Below, piece after piece: positions 43,280 through 53,337 of a stretch of 64,000 bases of DNA. This DNA is from Chitinibacter sp. FCG-7. Its GTDB lineage: Bacteria > Pseudomonadota > Gammaproteobacteria > Burkholderiales > Chitinibacteraceae. Made by a program: the position numbers and the translations under genes. The first letter of the stretch is position 1, and each line of letters begins with the position of its first letter. The stretch lies in assembly GCF_040047665.1 (NCBI RefSeq), contig NZ_CP157355.1, positions 310,001 to 374,000 on the forward strand, in the 5' to 3' direction. The notes under the pieces are model-generated. The model made no database searches, was not told the DNA's origin, and worked only from the letters and a program-made list of their open reading frames with translations.

Positions 43280-44489
43280 GTATCTTAATTCCTGTGGTGG
43301 CTAGCTACCAACCACATGAGACGAAGTGAGCTTGGAATCCCCCTAAAGGCATCAACCTTGTGATTGAGATAATGCCCTTCGTCTCACTTCTTTCGCCAAA
43401 TCTGACACTGAACGGTAGCCAAGGGCTTTGACCCTGTATGCACAAGGCAAGTGGGCGAATTTAGGCATTCTTACAGGACGAATTTTCATGTTTTATCTCG
43501 GGATTGATGTCGCTAAAGCCAAACTCGATTGTTACTTGCTGACCCAGCTTGAACCGCTCAAAGGCAAAGCCAAGGTCGTGACCAATACGACTAAAGGCCT
43601 CGCCGATCTACTCATTTGGCTCACTAAAAATCACATTCCGCACGACCAACTGCACGTTACACTGGAGGCCACTGGCGTGTATCACGAACTGGCCGCCACG
43701 CAGCTACATGATGCTGGTGTTTGCGTCTCGATTGCCAATCCGGCACAAATAAAGCATTTCGGCCAAGGCCTCGCAGTTCGTACCAAAACCGCTGGCGTTG
43801 ATAGCCAAGTTCTCGCCCGTTATTGCGCGATGATCAAACCGGCAGCATGGACGCCACCACCGCCTGAAGCCCGCATTCTCAAAGGGTTTCTTGCCCGGCG
43901 CGAAGCGATTCTGCAAGACTTATTGCGCGAACAAAATCGCCAAGAAAAAGCCGAATCGACCGTCACACCCGAGCTGATTCATCAGTCGATTAACGACAGT
44001 ATTACCTTTTTAAACGCTCAACTTAAAAAGCTGCAAAGCCAGATTGACGATCACATCGACCGCCATCCGGGATTGAAAAACGATCTCGATTGACTGCAAA
44101 CCATCCCCGCCATTGGCCCGCAAAGCGGCACACAAATACTGGCGGTGATGCACACGCATCAATTCAACACGGTACGAGCAACTCTCGGCGTATTTGGGTT
44201 TGGTGCCCGTGGAGCGACAATCGGGCTCGTCGATCTTGGGGCGCGCCAAGCTCTCGAAAGCAGGTCCCGCCAAAGTGCGCGCGGTGCTGTACATGGCGGC
44301 CATTGTAGCTACCAAGCACAATCCTCATATCAAAGCTCTATTTGAGCGTTTGCTTGCCAAAGGCAAGAGCAAAATGTCGGCTCTCGGAGCTTGTATGCGT
44401 AAACTTGTGCATCTGTGCTTTGGTGTATTGAAAACGCAAAAAAGGTATCAGGCTGAATACCAAAATACTTGACGGGCAAGACGGTATCT
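43280..44489 (+). mobile_element. Decayed IS110-family insertion sequence
   Basis: About 1.2 kb between the pbpC and alpha-2-macroglobulin genes. The left boundary is set at a GTATCT (43280-43285) that recurs at 44484-44489; the true ends are uncertain, because IS110 elements lack classic inverted repeats. It contains a broken transposase gene (43488-44472) and a ~200-bp left non-coding end. That end has a hairpin-forming stem GAGACGAAG (43318-43326) against CTTCGTCTC (43377-43385) and a near-palindrome GGTGGCTAGCTACC. The flanks (about 43190-43279 and 44490-44515) are C/G-rich REP-like repeats, typical IS110 targets. Confidence 0.75.
43488..44472 (+). pseudogene. IS110-family transposase, inactivated by a nonsense codon and a frameshift
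   Basis: The N-terminal DEDD-type part starts MFYLGIDVAKAKLDCYLL at 43488 and reads through LHVTLEATGVYHE to NDLD. A TGA at 44091-44093 then interrupts, where relatives have Trp before LQTIPAIGP. The same frame continues to about 44175, after which the reading must shift by one base to give QLSAYLGLVPVERQSGSS and the catalytic-serine region RAKLSKAG. The end is at 44472 (FGVLKTQKRYQAEYQNT). Both lesions indicate a dead transposase; readthrough and programmed frameshifting are less likely because two events would be needed. Confidence 0.82.
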
Positions 44490-44610
44490 CAATCTCCCTT
44501 TTACAAAGGGGGAAGCTAAAGTCAAAATCCTTAAGTAAATGGCACTGCCTCTTAATGCTGCTGTATCACAGAGGTAGACCCACCAACACGACGCGAGTGG
44601 GTGCCTTAGA

Positions 44611-47600
44611 TTACTTCGCAGCCACCACCTTCACCGCCGCATTCGGCAACATGCCAAACACATCCGGCGCGTACATGGCTTCAACTCGCGTTGGTGGCAT
44701 TTGGAAGGTGCCGACGTTATTGAGCCGCATTGTGTATTCCACTTTCAAATTGCCACGCGGCACATAACCGTAGAAAGCGCGGTAGCTGCTGAAGGTGCGC
44801 TCGACGTAGTCCGCATAGTCGCCACCGTTCGTGTCCTTGCTGTCAATCGCCGAATCACGCCCAAGGCCGCTGCCTTGTATAGTTGCACCGGCTGGAATCG
44901 GGTCGTTCACTACCACCCAAGTCATATCAGCTTGCGCGGTGATATCAAGCACCACTTTCACCACATCGCCCGGCTGATACTGACCCGCCACTTTTTGGCT
45001 GACCGGAGTGATGGTTTTCTTAATGCTGTAACCGGCGTAGCGCGGTGCTTTGAGCACAATCGCGGCTTCGGCTTGCACCGTCGCCCACGGCTCGCCACTG
45101 CCGGTGTGCTTGATACTCAGCGCACCCTTACCTGTGCTTGGCCAAGCTAGCGTACCCAACTGCTGCACGCCTTCTTTCGGCCAGCTCAAATTCAACGCTG
45201 CAGCACCCAGCGTAGCGCTCGTTGCGCCCACCACGGGTGTGCTTTCAAACTGCCGCGAGAACGCACCGACCGCCAATGTTCCCCATAAGTTGGCGGTGGT
45301 CGTCTGCCAATGCCCTTTGCTCTGGCGTGCCAGCAAACCAGTCAGCACGCGCGGCATGTCGGCCTGCCAATCCGGTAGATTGCGCGTCGCCAAAATCAGC
45401 TTGGCGGCGTTGACATCGGGGCTGCCCATCAACCACCACGCCACATCGTCGCGCTCGGTGCTAAACACCATGCGCGTACCTTGGTAAGTCAGGCGCGCGC
45501 GCAGCAGATTGCTGGCCTCGGTAACTTTCGCGGCTTGATTCGCAATACCTTTGGCGCGATTGAGCAACGATAGCCAATCGACCAGCATCGCCGTGCCCAT
45601 TTTCTGCGGGTTCAGCTCGACCACATCGAGCATGGTCGGCTTGAACATGCCGTAGCGCGCCAGCACTTCCATCGCGGCCAAACGGCGTACATCGGCGTCT
45701 TGGCGGTTGTAGGCCAAATCACGTTTCAGGCGACCTTCAACAAAGGCCACCAAGGCGTTCAGCATGCGCTGGCGTGGCGCATCGGGGATGGCTTCGCCGC
45801 TTTCATGCGCGACGGCCAATAGATAGGTAGTCAGGGTATCACTACCTTGGCCAGACCCAGATTCGCTCAGCGGCCAATACCATGCTAAGCCATCGTTATC
45901 CAGATACAGCGGCAGCTCGGCCATCAGCTTTTGCCAGCGCGCTTTATCACCCAAGCCCAGCGTCACCGAAGTGCGCTGCTCCAGGCACGAGTAGGGGTAT
46001 TCGCTAAACCAGCGGCGCACGCCCGGCAGCTCGTTGCCTAGCTTATTCTGCAGTGCGACGCGAATCCCGCCACGGCCAGCCAAAGCATTCGGTGGCAGCG
46101 CTACTGGAATTTGCAGCTCGCCACCGCTCACGCGTTGTAGTGTGGCCTGCTCGACGGTGACGGGCACGGCGGGTTCAACTTGCTGCGTAGCCGCAAGTTT
46201 GTCGGCCGCTTTTCCATTCACCTCTTGCACCGCAAACACCCAATCGAGTTGCTTGAGGTTGTTCGGAATCGTGACCGGCCAGTTGATAAAGCGCGCTTCA
46301 CCGGCGGGTAGCTCGATTTGCTGTGGGTTCAGACCCGCAATGCCCGAGGCGCTGGCGCTGACTTTCACCACCATTTTGCGCTCGCTACCATTGCGCAGCG
46401 TAATGCCCGCCGCGAGCTGATCGCCCTCGCGCACCACTGGCGGAATACCGGAAGTCAGCTGCAGATCTTGTCGCACGATAAAGCTGCCCTCGCCGGTGCC
46501 GAATTGATCGTTACCCACGTCGGCCACCGCAACGAGGCGGAACTTGGTCAGCGCATCGTTAATTGGCACTTTAACTTTGGCCGTGCCGTTGGCGTCGAGC
46601 ACCACGGCGGGTTGCCATGTGAGCAAGGTATCGAGCAACTCGCGTGTCGGTGCTTTACCGCCGCCGCCGCCCGGTGGCAAGGCTTTGCGACCGTAATGGC
46701 GCTTACCAACGACTTCGAGCTGCGCAGTCGCCATTTCTACGCCAAAACTATGGCGCTGATACATGGCTTGCAAAATTTGCCACGAGGTATTGGGCTGTAG
46801 CTCAAGTAGCGCCTCGTCTACAGCGGTAAACACCACCTCGGTACCTGCAGGTGCGGGTTTGCCGTTGGGCAATTTCACCTTGATCGTGACATCAGCAGTT
46901 TCACGAATCCCATACGTCGCCCGCGCAGGCGTTACTTCGATCTGCAGCCGTTTGGCCGCATCGCCAACCTGAATTTCGGCCACGCCGTATTTAAAGGCTG
47001 GGCGCGATAAATCAACCATCGCGGTTGGCGCGACGTAATCTTTGCCCTCGTTCCAGTAGGCGCTCCACCATTCGCCCGGCGTTTTCCAGCCCCAAGTAAA
47101 GAAGGAATACCAAGGCACATCGTGCACGCGGCCACGCACGGCGAGCACCGACACGTAGACATTTGGCGTCCAATTGTCGGCGATTTTTAGCTCAAAGCTG
47201 GCGTTTTTACCATCCAGCTCGACGACACGCGTTTCCAGAATGCCTTCGCGCTCAATGCCGATCCACGCGGTGGCTTTACGGAAAGGCATCCGCACCTGGA
47301 ATTTGGCCATTTCGCCGGGCGCATAGCTCGGCTTTTCGGGGATCACATCAATGCGGTCGTTATTATCCGCATCAAACCACAGCTCGTCGTGCTGGCTCAC
47401 CCACACATCCTGCGCGCTGCGCACGATATTGCCCTGCTCGTCTTTCACTTGCGCAATCAGCTCCATATTGCCCGCGTCTTTAAAGCTGATTTCGCAGAAC
47501 ACCATGCCTTGCGCGTCGCTGGTTTCGCTGCACACTTCGCCTTTGTCGGCGATCTCTTCGCTGTTATCCCACGCGTAAAAACCACCGACCAAGCGTTTGC

Positions 47601-50307
47601 GGGCGCTCAGATATTTGCGCTCGCGCAGGCTGACTGTCACGTCCTTGCCCTTGACGGGTTTGCCATTGGTATCGAGCACCACGGCTTTAAGCTGCAAGGC
47701 TTTGCCAGTGCTGATCCAGCTCTCGACATTCAGGCCGACTTGCAGTGCGGCAGGCCACAGCGCAATCCGGCGCGTAATCGTTTGCACTTCGCCGTTCGGG
47801 TCGCTAAACGCCATTTCGCTGACCAAATCGTAGCGCCGATCTATTGCGGGCAGATTGGCCACTTTGGTTTTGCCATTGCCGTTGGCGTCGAGGACGAGCG
47901 CCGCTTTATCGAGCACCACTTTGCCATCAAGAGACTGATTTGAAGGTGTTTTTTTATCTTCCGGCACGCTCGGTGGCGTAAAGGAATGTTGCTCGTAATT
48001 TTTTGGCCGCTCGTAGCTCTCGGCCAGCATCGCGCTCACTTGGACAGGCCAGGCTTTGGCTGGGCCGCCATTGCCCCAAGCCAGCGATACATTCAGGGGT
48101 ATTTCTTTGGCAGCTATACCTGCTCCTTTTTGCGAAGCAATACCCCCAGTCATCACCGGCAGGCGGAATGCTTCAACGCGGAAACTGCCGCTTTGCAGTG
48201 AATAGCCATCGAGCTCCGGGCTGGCTTTGTTGCCGCTATCGGCCTTGCTGCGGCTGCCCTTGCGCTCCAGATACAGCGAGTAGCTACCCAGCTTGGCCTG
48301 CTTGGGGATGGCAAAGCTTGATTCGGCGTAGCGATCTTTGCGCCAGCTTAGCGGGATATTGATTTCGTCGCCGCTGCCATCGTGCACAATCCGCACTTGC
48401 TGCGGCAATTGCCCGCCTTTGAGCAAAGCCAAACCTTTGCTGCCTTTGCGCCGCAGGAAATGCTTCATCGACACAGTTTCACCGGCGCGCAGCAAAGTGC
48501 GATCCATCACGCTGTGCGCCGTAATATTTGAAGTTTCATCGTAATAAGTCGGGTATGGAAAGCGCCAAGATTCAATACCGCGATTCCAGCCCGAGCGAAC
48601 GAAGGACACATCGTCATTGCCGTTGGCGTCTTTGGCGCGGGCGGTGACAAACAGGCCGTCGAGCTGATCGCTGCCATGGCATTCACCGGCGTTGAACGCC
48701 TGATTGATCAGCACCATGCCCTGCGCATTGGCCTGCCCCGACCACAGCGGCCGGCCGCTGCAATCGTAAACATGAATCGCCGCATTGGGCACGGGCCGCG
48801 CCTTGTCCAGCGTGGTGACCCAGACTGCCGTATTTTCACTCGACTGCTTTAAATGCACGGCCATATTGGTGACCAGCGCGGCGGAGCGCACATACATCGG
48901 CTTGTTCTCGCCCAGCAGCGCCTTGCCCAGCAATTGCGACGATACTTCCAGCACGTAAAAGCCCGGCTTGGGCAGCGGCACACCGACCACTTCAAACGGC
49001 CACTGGCCATTGGCCTGCCCCGGCAATTTGATTGGCTGTGCGGCGGCCTCTTTTTTCAGAATGGACAGGCGACGGGATTGAACGTCTTTTTTGCCGATGG
49101 TGATGTCAGATTCATCGTATTTGATCACTTTGGCCAGCCAGCGCATCATGCTGGCGTCATCGCCCACGCGCAGCGATTGGCCGCTCAGTTGCACCGACTG
49201 GATTTTCAAATCGCGCTCGACACCGCGCAGCGTAATCGGCAAAGCCGCATCGCTGCCCGACTCGATAATACCAAACGGCGCGGCGGCAAATTTGGCCAGC
49301 GGCGGGTAATCCGATGTTTTCACCGTCAGCGGAAAACGATCCGCGTTCACCAGCTCGCGGCCCACTTCATCGGCAAAATCAGACGGCAAAACCAGCTTGA
49401 ATTCGGCCAGCGGCGCAAAAGGCGGCGCAAAGCTGATTTCTTCAACCGGCTCGCCTTTATTGTATTGATCCGCCTTGGGCGAGCGCTCACCGCCCTCACC
49501 CTGCAAGCGAATCGCCTGCGCCAGTTTGGCCGGAACGGGCGAGCTAAAGCTCAGCGTGATCGGCTTGAACGGAATGCACGCACCCTTGGCGTTTTCGCGC
49601 TGGCAGCTTAGCGTGGCGCGAAACGGCGGGCGCACGCTAAAGTCGAAGCGATCCGGCGTGCTTTTGCCGCGCACATGCACCAGCGTCAGCTTGCTATCGG
49701 GCGCCAGGCGCTGGGCGCAACGCACGGTGGCGATGCTGGCCTCGCGTTTCTCCAGCCCCAGATGGCGGAGTATATCGCTGCGCTCCTTGCTGGATAAGGC
49801 CTCTACGGGTATACGTTCAGGGGAACTACTCGATTGGCAATACAGCGACGCCAAAGCTGGCGCTGGGCCATTGCTTTGCAGCACAAAGCTCTGGTCTTCC
49901 TCGATCTGCCCCTCGGCAGGCCAGTGCTGCGTGACGATCGGCAGGCCGGTATAGAAACGGTAGCTCAAGTTGGCAGGCAAGCTATTGCCTTGCAGGTCTT
50001 TCCAGCCTGCCTTGGGCGTAAAGCGGCAATCGGTATTGGCGGGCGGGCTTTGCTGCACATCAAGCACCCAGGTTCTGTCGTTCACCCAGTGGCTCTTGCC
50101 TTGCAGCGCGCAATTAAAGCTCAGTGGCGCAGGCGCGGCGCTATTGCCCAGCGCGACCACCGGCGCATCAAAGCTGACCCGCACTTGCGTCAGCTGCTTG
50201 ATTTCACCCTGCGGGCTAAAGGTAGTGACCGTAGCGGCCTGGGTGGTGGTATGAGCGGCAGTCAGCAGCAGGCAGGCCGCCCAGAAGGCATTGAGTGATC
50301 CGGACAT
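44611..50307 (-). CDS. Alpha-2-macroglobulin family protein (YfhM/ECAM-like)
   Basis: Very large secreted protease-trapping protein, 1,898 residues from the start at 50307, somewhat longer than E. coli YfhM (about 1,650). A signal peptide occupies residues 1-24 with likely cleavage after TQA. The macroglobulin MG domains fill the first ~1,200 residues, and the thioester motif CLEQ (in YPYSCLEQRTS) is intact, so covalent trapping should be possible. The complement-like toroid follows the thioester. The bait region is not obvious. The start is preferred to one 15 bp upstream because GGGAG lies eight bases before it. It is paired with pbpC, as in E. coli, but separated from it by a decayed IS110 copy. 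A 49-bp repeat-like palindrome occurs in-frame at 48097. Confidence 0.9.
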   Translation of the reverse strand: MSGSLNAFWAACLLLTAAHTTTQAATVTTFSPQGEIKQLTQVRVSFDAPVVALGNSAAPAPLSFNCALQGKSHWVNDRTWVLDVQQSPPANTDCRFTPKAGWKDLQGNSLPANLSYRFYTGLPIVTQHWPAEGQIEEDQSFVLQSNGPAPALASLYCQSSSSPERIPVEALSSKERSDILRHLGLEKREASIATVRCAQRLAPDSKLTLVHVRGKSTPDRFDFSVRPPFRATLSCQRENAKGACIPFKPITLSFSSPVPAKLAQAIRLQGEGGERSPKADQYNKGEPVEEISFAPPFAPLAEFKLVLPSDFADEVGRELVNADRFPLTVKTSDYPPLAKFAAAPFGIIESGSDAALPITLRGVERDLKIQSVQLSGQSLRVGDDASMMRWLAKVIKYDESDITIGKKDVQSRRLSILKKEAAAQPIKLPGQANGQWPFEVVGVPLPKPGFYVLEVSSQLLGKALLGENKPMYVRSAALVTNMAVHLKQSSENTAVWVTTLDKARPVPNAAIHVYDCSGRPLWSGQANAQGMVLINQAFNAGECHGSDQLDGLFVTARAKDANGNDDVSFVRSGWNRGIESWRFPYPTYYDETSNITAHSVMDRTLLRAGETVSMKHFLRRKGSKGLALLKGGQLPQQVRIVHDGSGDEINIPLSWRKDRYAESSFAIPKQAKLGSYSLYLERKGSRSKADSGNKASPELDGYSLQSGSFRVEAFRLPVMTGGIASQKGAGIAAKEIPLNVSLAWGNGGPAKAWPVQVSAMLAESYERPKNYEQHSFTPPSVPEDKKTPSNQSLDGKVVLDKAALVLDANGNGKTKVANLPAIDRRYDLVSEMAFSDPNGEVQTITRRIALWPAALQVGLNVESWISTGKALQLKAVVLDTNGKPVKGKDVTVSLRERKYLSARKRLVGGFYAWDNSEEIADKGEVCSETSDAQGMVFCEISFKDAGNMELIAQVKDEQGNIVRSAQDVWVSQHDELWFDADNNDRIDVIPEKPSYAPGEMAKFQVRMPFRKATAWIGIEREGILETRVVELDGKNASFELKIADNWTPNVYVSVLAVRGRVHDVPWYSFFTWGWKTPGEWWSAYWNEGKDYVAPTAMVDLSRPAFKYGVAEIQVGDAAKRLQIEVTPARATYGIRETADVTIKVKLPNGKPAPAGTEVVFTAVDEALLELQPNTSWQILQAMYQRHSFGVEMATAQLEVVGKRHYGRKALPPGGGGGKAPTRELLDTLLTWQPAVVLDANGTAKVKVPINDALTKFRLVAVADVGNDQFGTGEGSFIVRQDLQLTSGIPPVVREGDQLAAGITLRNGSERKMVVKVSASASGIAGLNPQQIELPAGEARFINWPVTIPNNLKQLDWVFAVQEVNGKAADKLAATQQVEPAVPVTVEQATLQRVSGGELQIPVALPPNALAGRGGIRVALQNKLGNELPGVRRWFSEYPYSCLEQRTSVTLGLGDKARWQKLMAELPLYLDNDGLAWYWPLSESGSGQGSDTLTTYLLAVAHESGEAIPDAPRQRMLNALVAFVEGRLKRDLAYNRQDADVRRLAAMEVLARYGMFKPTMLDVVELNPQKMGTAMLVDWLSLLNRAKGIANQAAKVTEASNLLRARLTYQGTRMVFSTERDDVAWWLMGSPDVNAAKLILATRNLPDWQADMPRVLTGLLARQSKGHWQTTTANLWGTLAVGAFSRQFESTPVVGATSATLGAAALNLSWPKEGVQQLGTLAWPSTGKGALSIKHTGSGEPWATVQAEAAIVLKAPRYAGYSIKKTITPVSQKVAGQYQPGDVVKVVLDITAQADMTWVVVNDPIPAGATIQGSGLGRDSAIDSKDTNGGDYADYVERTFSSYRAFYGYVPRGNLKVEYTMRLNNVGTFQMPPTRVEAMYAPDVFGMLPNAAVKVVAAK
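48097..48145. repeat. 49-bp hairpin repeat-like sequence inside the alpha-2-macroglobulin gene
   Basis: Ends GGGTAT (48097) and ATACCC (to 48145), 49 bp in total, with inner complementary CTT/AAG and GCA/TGC. It lies inside the coding frame without disrupting it, so it may be a coincidence or an old insertion absorbed by the protein. Confidence 0.45.
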
Positions 50308-50474
50308 TGATCTTGCTCCCATTCAGACAAGTCAAATGCCCTTGCCCAATTAACTTTCAAAAATTTGATTTTAATTGTATTGAATCAGAAAGCTTTAGAC
50401 GAGACATTTACCGCACAGTCACGATAAATGCGCCGCAGGCTCACGCGCTGCCCGGACAATGAAGCATAAAGACT

Positions 50475-50981
50475 TTAAACAGCCCAGCCATCTTCGGCAA
50501 AGGCTTGCAAATGCGCAAGATGCGCGGGAATGCGTAATGATTTGGGGCGAATGGCTTGCACCCGCACCGTGGCCTCGTCCAGCGGCACCTGCCGCGCCAA
50601 CAGGATATTGGCAATCATCAGCCCAGTACGACCCGAGCCGCCTTTGCAATGCACGGCAATGGTTTTGCCCTCAGCGAGCATTTGCAGGATGTCGGCACTG
50701 TGCAATGCCCACTGGCTGGCAAATTCGTCGCTTGGTGCCGCGTCGTCCTCAACCGGAAAATGAAACCATGCCATACCGAGCTCGGCGCAGACTGCGGGCA
50801 AATCGGTGGCACTGTTTTCCTGCAGCTCATGGCTTGGCATCAACGTAATCACCGCCGAAGCGCCTGCTGCGTGCAAATCCTGCAAGGCGCTGCGCAAATC
50901 TACGTCTTTGGTGCCGGGGCAAGGGGTAAAAATCAGGCCGCCGCCTTCAGGCAAAGGCATGATGTCGTATGGATGGGTCAA
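50475..50981 (-). CDS. Dual-specificity/tyrosine phosphatase in the ars operon
   Basis: Cysteine phosphatase of 168 residues with P-loop HCKGGSGRTG (catalytic Cys112, Arg118) and a candidate general acid in PVEDDAAPS (Asp79 or Asp80), resembling CDKN3/KAP-type dual-specificity phosphatases rather than arsenate reductase. Its ATG overlaps the stop of the ATP-grasp gene by 4 bp, and that gene is coupled in the same way to acr3. The substrate is unknown. It is the last gene of the arsR-acr3 transcript. Confidence 0.8.
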   Translation of the reverse strand: MTHPYDIMPLPEGGGLIFTPCPGTKDVDLRSALQDLHAAGASAVITLMPSHELQENSATDLPAVCAELGMAWFHFPVEDDAAPSDEFASQWALHSADILQMLAEGKTIAVHCKGGSGRTGLMIANILLARQVPLDEATVRVQAIRPKSLRIPAHLAHLQAFAEDGWAV

Positions 50982-52279
50982 AATGATGCTCCTTCGGTGA
51001 TGTAAACAGGCGCAAAACCGCCGCCTTGCGTTCTGAAATTGGTCGTTTGTCCGCTGTACAGGCGCGCAGCAAAGAGCTGGATTTCGCCGCGATAGACATA
51101 GGCGCGAATATCGAATTTCAAATCGGCGGTCCGGTTGTCTTCAATGGCAACATAGCGCTCGCTCGGCGGCGCGATGGTTTGCGCGACGTAGTTAGCCGCC
51201 AGAATTTCGCCCCACACCCGCTTGGTCAGTTTGTCGCCGCGATACGTGGCTTTGCTGCCGTAGCCGCTGGCGGGTTTGAAAAAAAGCTGTCGCCGCTGCG
51301 ACCAAAGTTCATCCGCATTGGCTGCGGTAACTTGAAAGGTGCGTGGAATGCCAGCCTGCAGGGTGGCGATGATCGAATCTGCTAACTGATAGCTCGCCAA
51401 GTGCTCCGGCGAGCTCAGCGCAGCAAGGTGGCGCTTATCAGCGTACAGCGCATGCGCGCGCGGCGTGGGCGTGACAACGACATCACCAGCGGCAAAAGCC
51501 AGCCACAAGGCTTGGGTATTGGCTTGCTCGAAATAGAAATCGGTCAGGCGGTTGTAGACCATGTCAATCGCTTCATCGCCCAGCCACAATTGCCCATCGT
51601 GCCAGCGCAACTCGCTTGGATCGGCAACCTGGCAGTGGATGCCCGCCGCTTCAAACAGGCGCTGAAACAGCAGAAATTCGGGATAAAGGTATTGCTGTTT
51701 CGGCGCTTCATCAATAATCGCAATGCTGCGCGGGCGCGCTGTACCGCGTTGCGCACACCATTCCTGCTCGAACATCGCCAGCCATGTATTTTCCAGTTCA
51801 TCCAGCGTTTTGGGCGCTGCAGTCAGCGGTGGGCAGGCTTTGCAGCACGCCGTTTGCGCGCGAGCCAGTGCTAAATTCAGCATTGCGCCGCCCGCATTGG
51901 TGTTAATTTCAATCAGTTGCGGCCCGTTTTCACCCAGATGAAAGTCATAACCAAAAAACACACCATCTTGACCAAAGTCGATTTGTGCCGCCGCTGGGGC
52001 ATTCGCCAAAACCTGATTTTGCCAAACAGGCATGGCCGCCAGATCGCTGACCGCGCGAATAATGGCCTGCATCTGATCGCGCTGCGCTGGCGTGATAAAC
52101 ACCATGGTCGCCGAAAACAAATGCGGTCGGCTGTGCGCGATCTCGTCAGCCAGCCCGATCAGATCCGGGCTCGCTTCCAGCTCGGCCTTGAGCAAAGCTG
52201 GATCTAAAAATTGGCAAGCGCATTGCTTGTTCAGCCACTCTGCGCGACAAGGCTCGATCAGTTTTTCAGCAGTGGTCAT
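50978..52279 (-). CDS. ATP-grasp-like protein in the ars operon
   Basis: A 433-residue cytosolic protein. An ATP-grasp-like C-terminal half is suggested by [16 protein letters not shown] near residue 335, a later [27 protein letters not shown] segment, and an earlier [16 protein letters not shown] (about 130) that looks like a metal/ATP loop. Enzymes of this fold usually form amide or peptide bonds using ATP, for instance glutathionylspermidine or other peptide ligases. The substrate here is unknown. It overlaps acr3 by 4 bp upstream and the phosphatase by 4 bp downstream, implying one coupled mRNA in the arsenic locus. Whether it acts on arsenic is inference. Confidence 0.65.
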   Translation of the reverse strand: MTTAEKLIEPCRAEWLNKQCACQFLDPALLKAELEASPDLIGLADEIAHSRPHLFSATMVFITPAQRDQMQAIIRAVSDLAAMPVWQNQVLANAPAAAQIDFGQDGVFFGYDFHLGENGPQLIEINTNAGGAMLNLALARAQTACCKACPPLTAAPKTLDELENTWLAMFEQEWCAQRGTARPRSIAIIDEAPKQQYLYPEFLLFQRLFEAAGIHCQVADPSELRWHDGQLWLGDEAIDMVYNRLTDFYFEQANTQALWLAFAAGDVVVTPTPRAHALYADKRHLAALSSPEHLASYQLADSIIATLQAGIPRTFQVTAANADELWSQRRQLFFKPASGYGSKATYRGDKLTKRVWGEILAANYVAQTIAPPSERYVAIEDNRTADLKFDIRAYVYRGEIQLFAARLYSGQTTNFRTQGGGFAPVYITEGASF

Positions 52280-53337
52280 ACGGCGTATTTCCGTTTCATT
52301 CTGAGCGCCACATTGACCAGCGCGATCAAGACCGGCACTTCAACCAGTGGGCCAATCACACCGGCAAAAGCCTGATCTGAATTCAAACCAAAAACAGCAA
52401 TCGACACCGCAATCGCCAGCTCGAAATTATTGCCGCTGGAAGTAAATGCAATCGACGCGTTTTGCGCATACGGCAAGCCCATTTTTTTGCCGATCCAGAA
52501 GCTCGCAAAGAACATCAGTAGAAAGTAGATCACTAGCGGAATCGCAATGCGCAGCACGTCCATCGGTAGCTCGACAATCATTTCGCCTTTGAGGCTGAAC
52601 ATCAGCACAATGGTCGCGAGCAAGGCAATCAGTGTGATCGGCGAAATACGCGGGATAAACACCGTGTTGTACCAAGCCTCGCCCTTGGCAGCGACCAGCC
52701 ACTTGCGGCTTAAAAATCCCGCCAGAAACGGTATGCCCAGATAAATCAACACACTTTGGGCAATATCCCAAATCGTGATGTGGAGCGCAAAGCCCTGCAG
52801 GCCAAACAGCGGCGGCAGCACGCTGATAAACAGCCAGGCCATTACGCTGTAAGTGATAATCTGAAACACGCTATTGATCGCCACCAGCGCCGCGCCGTAT
52901 TCCTTGCTGCCGCCGCCCAGATCATTCCAGACCAGCACCATGGCGATGCAGCGCGCCAGCCCGATCAGAATCAGCCCGACCATATAGCCTGGCTGATCGC
53001 GCAAAAAGATCATCGCCAGCACAAACATCAGCATCGGGCCGACAATCCAGTTCATGATGAGCGAGAGCGTAATCGCGCGTTTATCGCGAGTGACTTCGCC
53101 GAGCAGGCTGTAATTCACCTTCGCCAGCGGCGGGTACATCATCAGAATCAGGCCAATGGCCAGCGGAATATTGGTCGTGCCGACCGACATTGCCTCATTG
53201 AACTGCGCCACTTGCGGAAACAGCACGCCGATCCCGACGCCCAGCGCCATGGCGAGGAAAATCCACCATGTCAGATTGCGATCCAGAAAACTCATTTTAT
53301 GCGACGTCGATACGTCGGCGCAGGCTGGGCGGTTCAT
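52276..53337 (-). CDS. acr3: Arsenite efflux transporter, ACR3 family
   Basis: Ten-span membrane protein of 353 residues that exports As(III). The Acr3 family is recognised from [20 protein letters not shown], the repeated [13 protein letters not shown] block, [15 protein letters not shown] (with the conserved Cys of Acr3) and [17 protein letters not shown]. The start codon overlaps the arsR stop as ATGA (53337-53339), which fixes it. This is the main resistance gene of the locus. Confidence 0.93.
   Translation of the reverse strand: MNRPACADVSTSHKMSFLDRNLTWWIFLAMALGVGIGVLFPQVAQFNEAMSVGTTNIPLAIGLILMMYPPLAKVNYSLLGEVTRDKRAITLSLIMNWIVGPMLMFVLAMIFLRDQPGYMVGLILIGLARCIAMVLVWNDLGGGSKEYGAALVAINSVFQIITYSVMAWLFISVLPPLFGLQGFALHITIWDIAQSVLIYLGIPFLAGFLSRKWLVAAKGEAWYNTVFIPRISPITLIALLATIVLMFSLKGEMIVELPMDVLRIAIPLVIYFLLMFFASFWIGKKMGLPYAQNASIAFTSSGNNFELAIAVSIAVFGLNSDQAFAGVIGPLVEVPVLIALVNVALRMKRKYAV

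Noticed and set aside
44091..44093. Programmed readthrough or recoding in the IS110 transposase
   Set aside because: A second lesion (frameshift near 44175) occurs shortly after, so decay is simpler than two recoding events.
48853..49611. 252-codon frame antisense to the alpha-2-macroglobulin gene
   Set aside because: Low-complexity Arg/Gln/His-rich translation typical of a reverse-strand shadow.
49807..49845. Another GGGTAT...ATAC palindrome in the alpha-2-macroglobulin gene
   Set aside because: The spacing is 39 bp rather than 49, so it does not match the repeat family.
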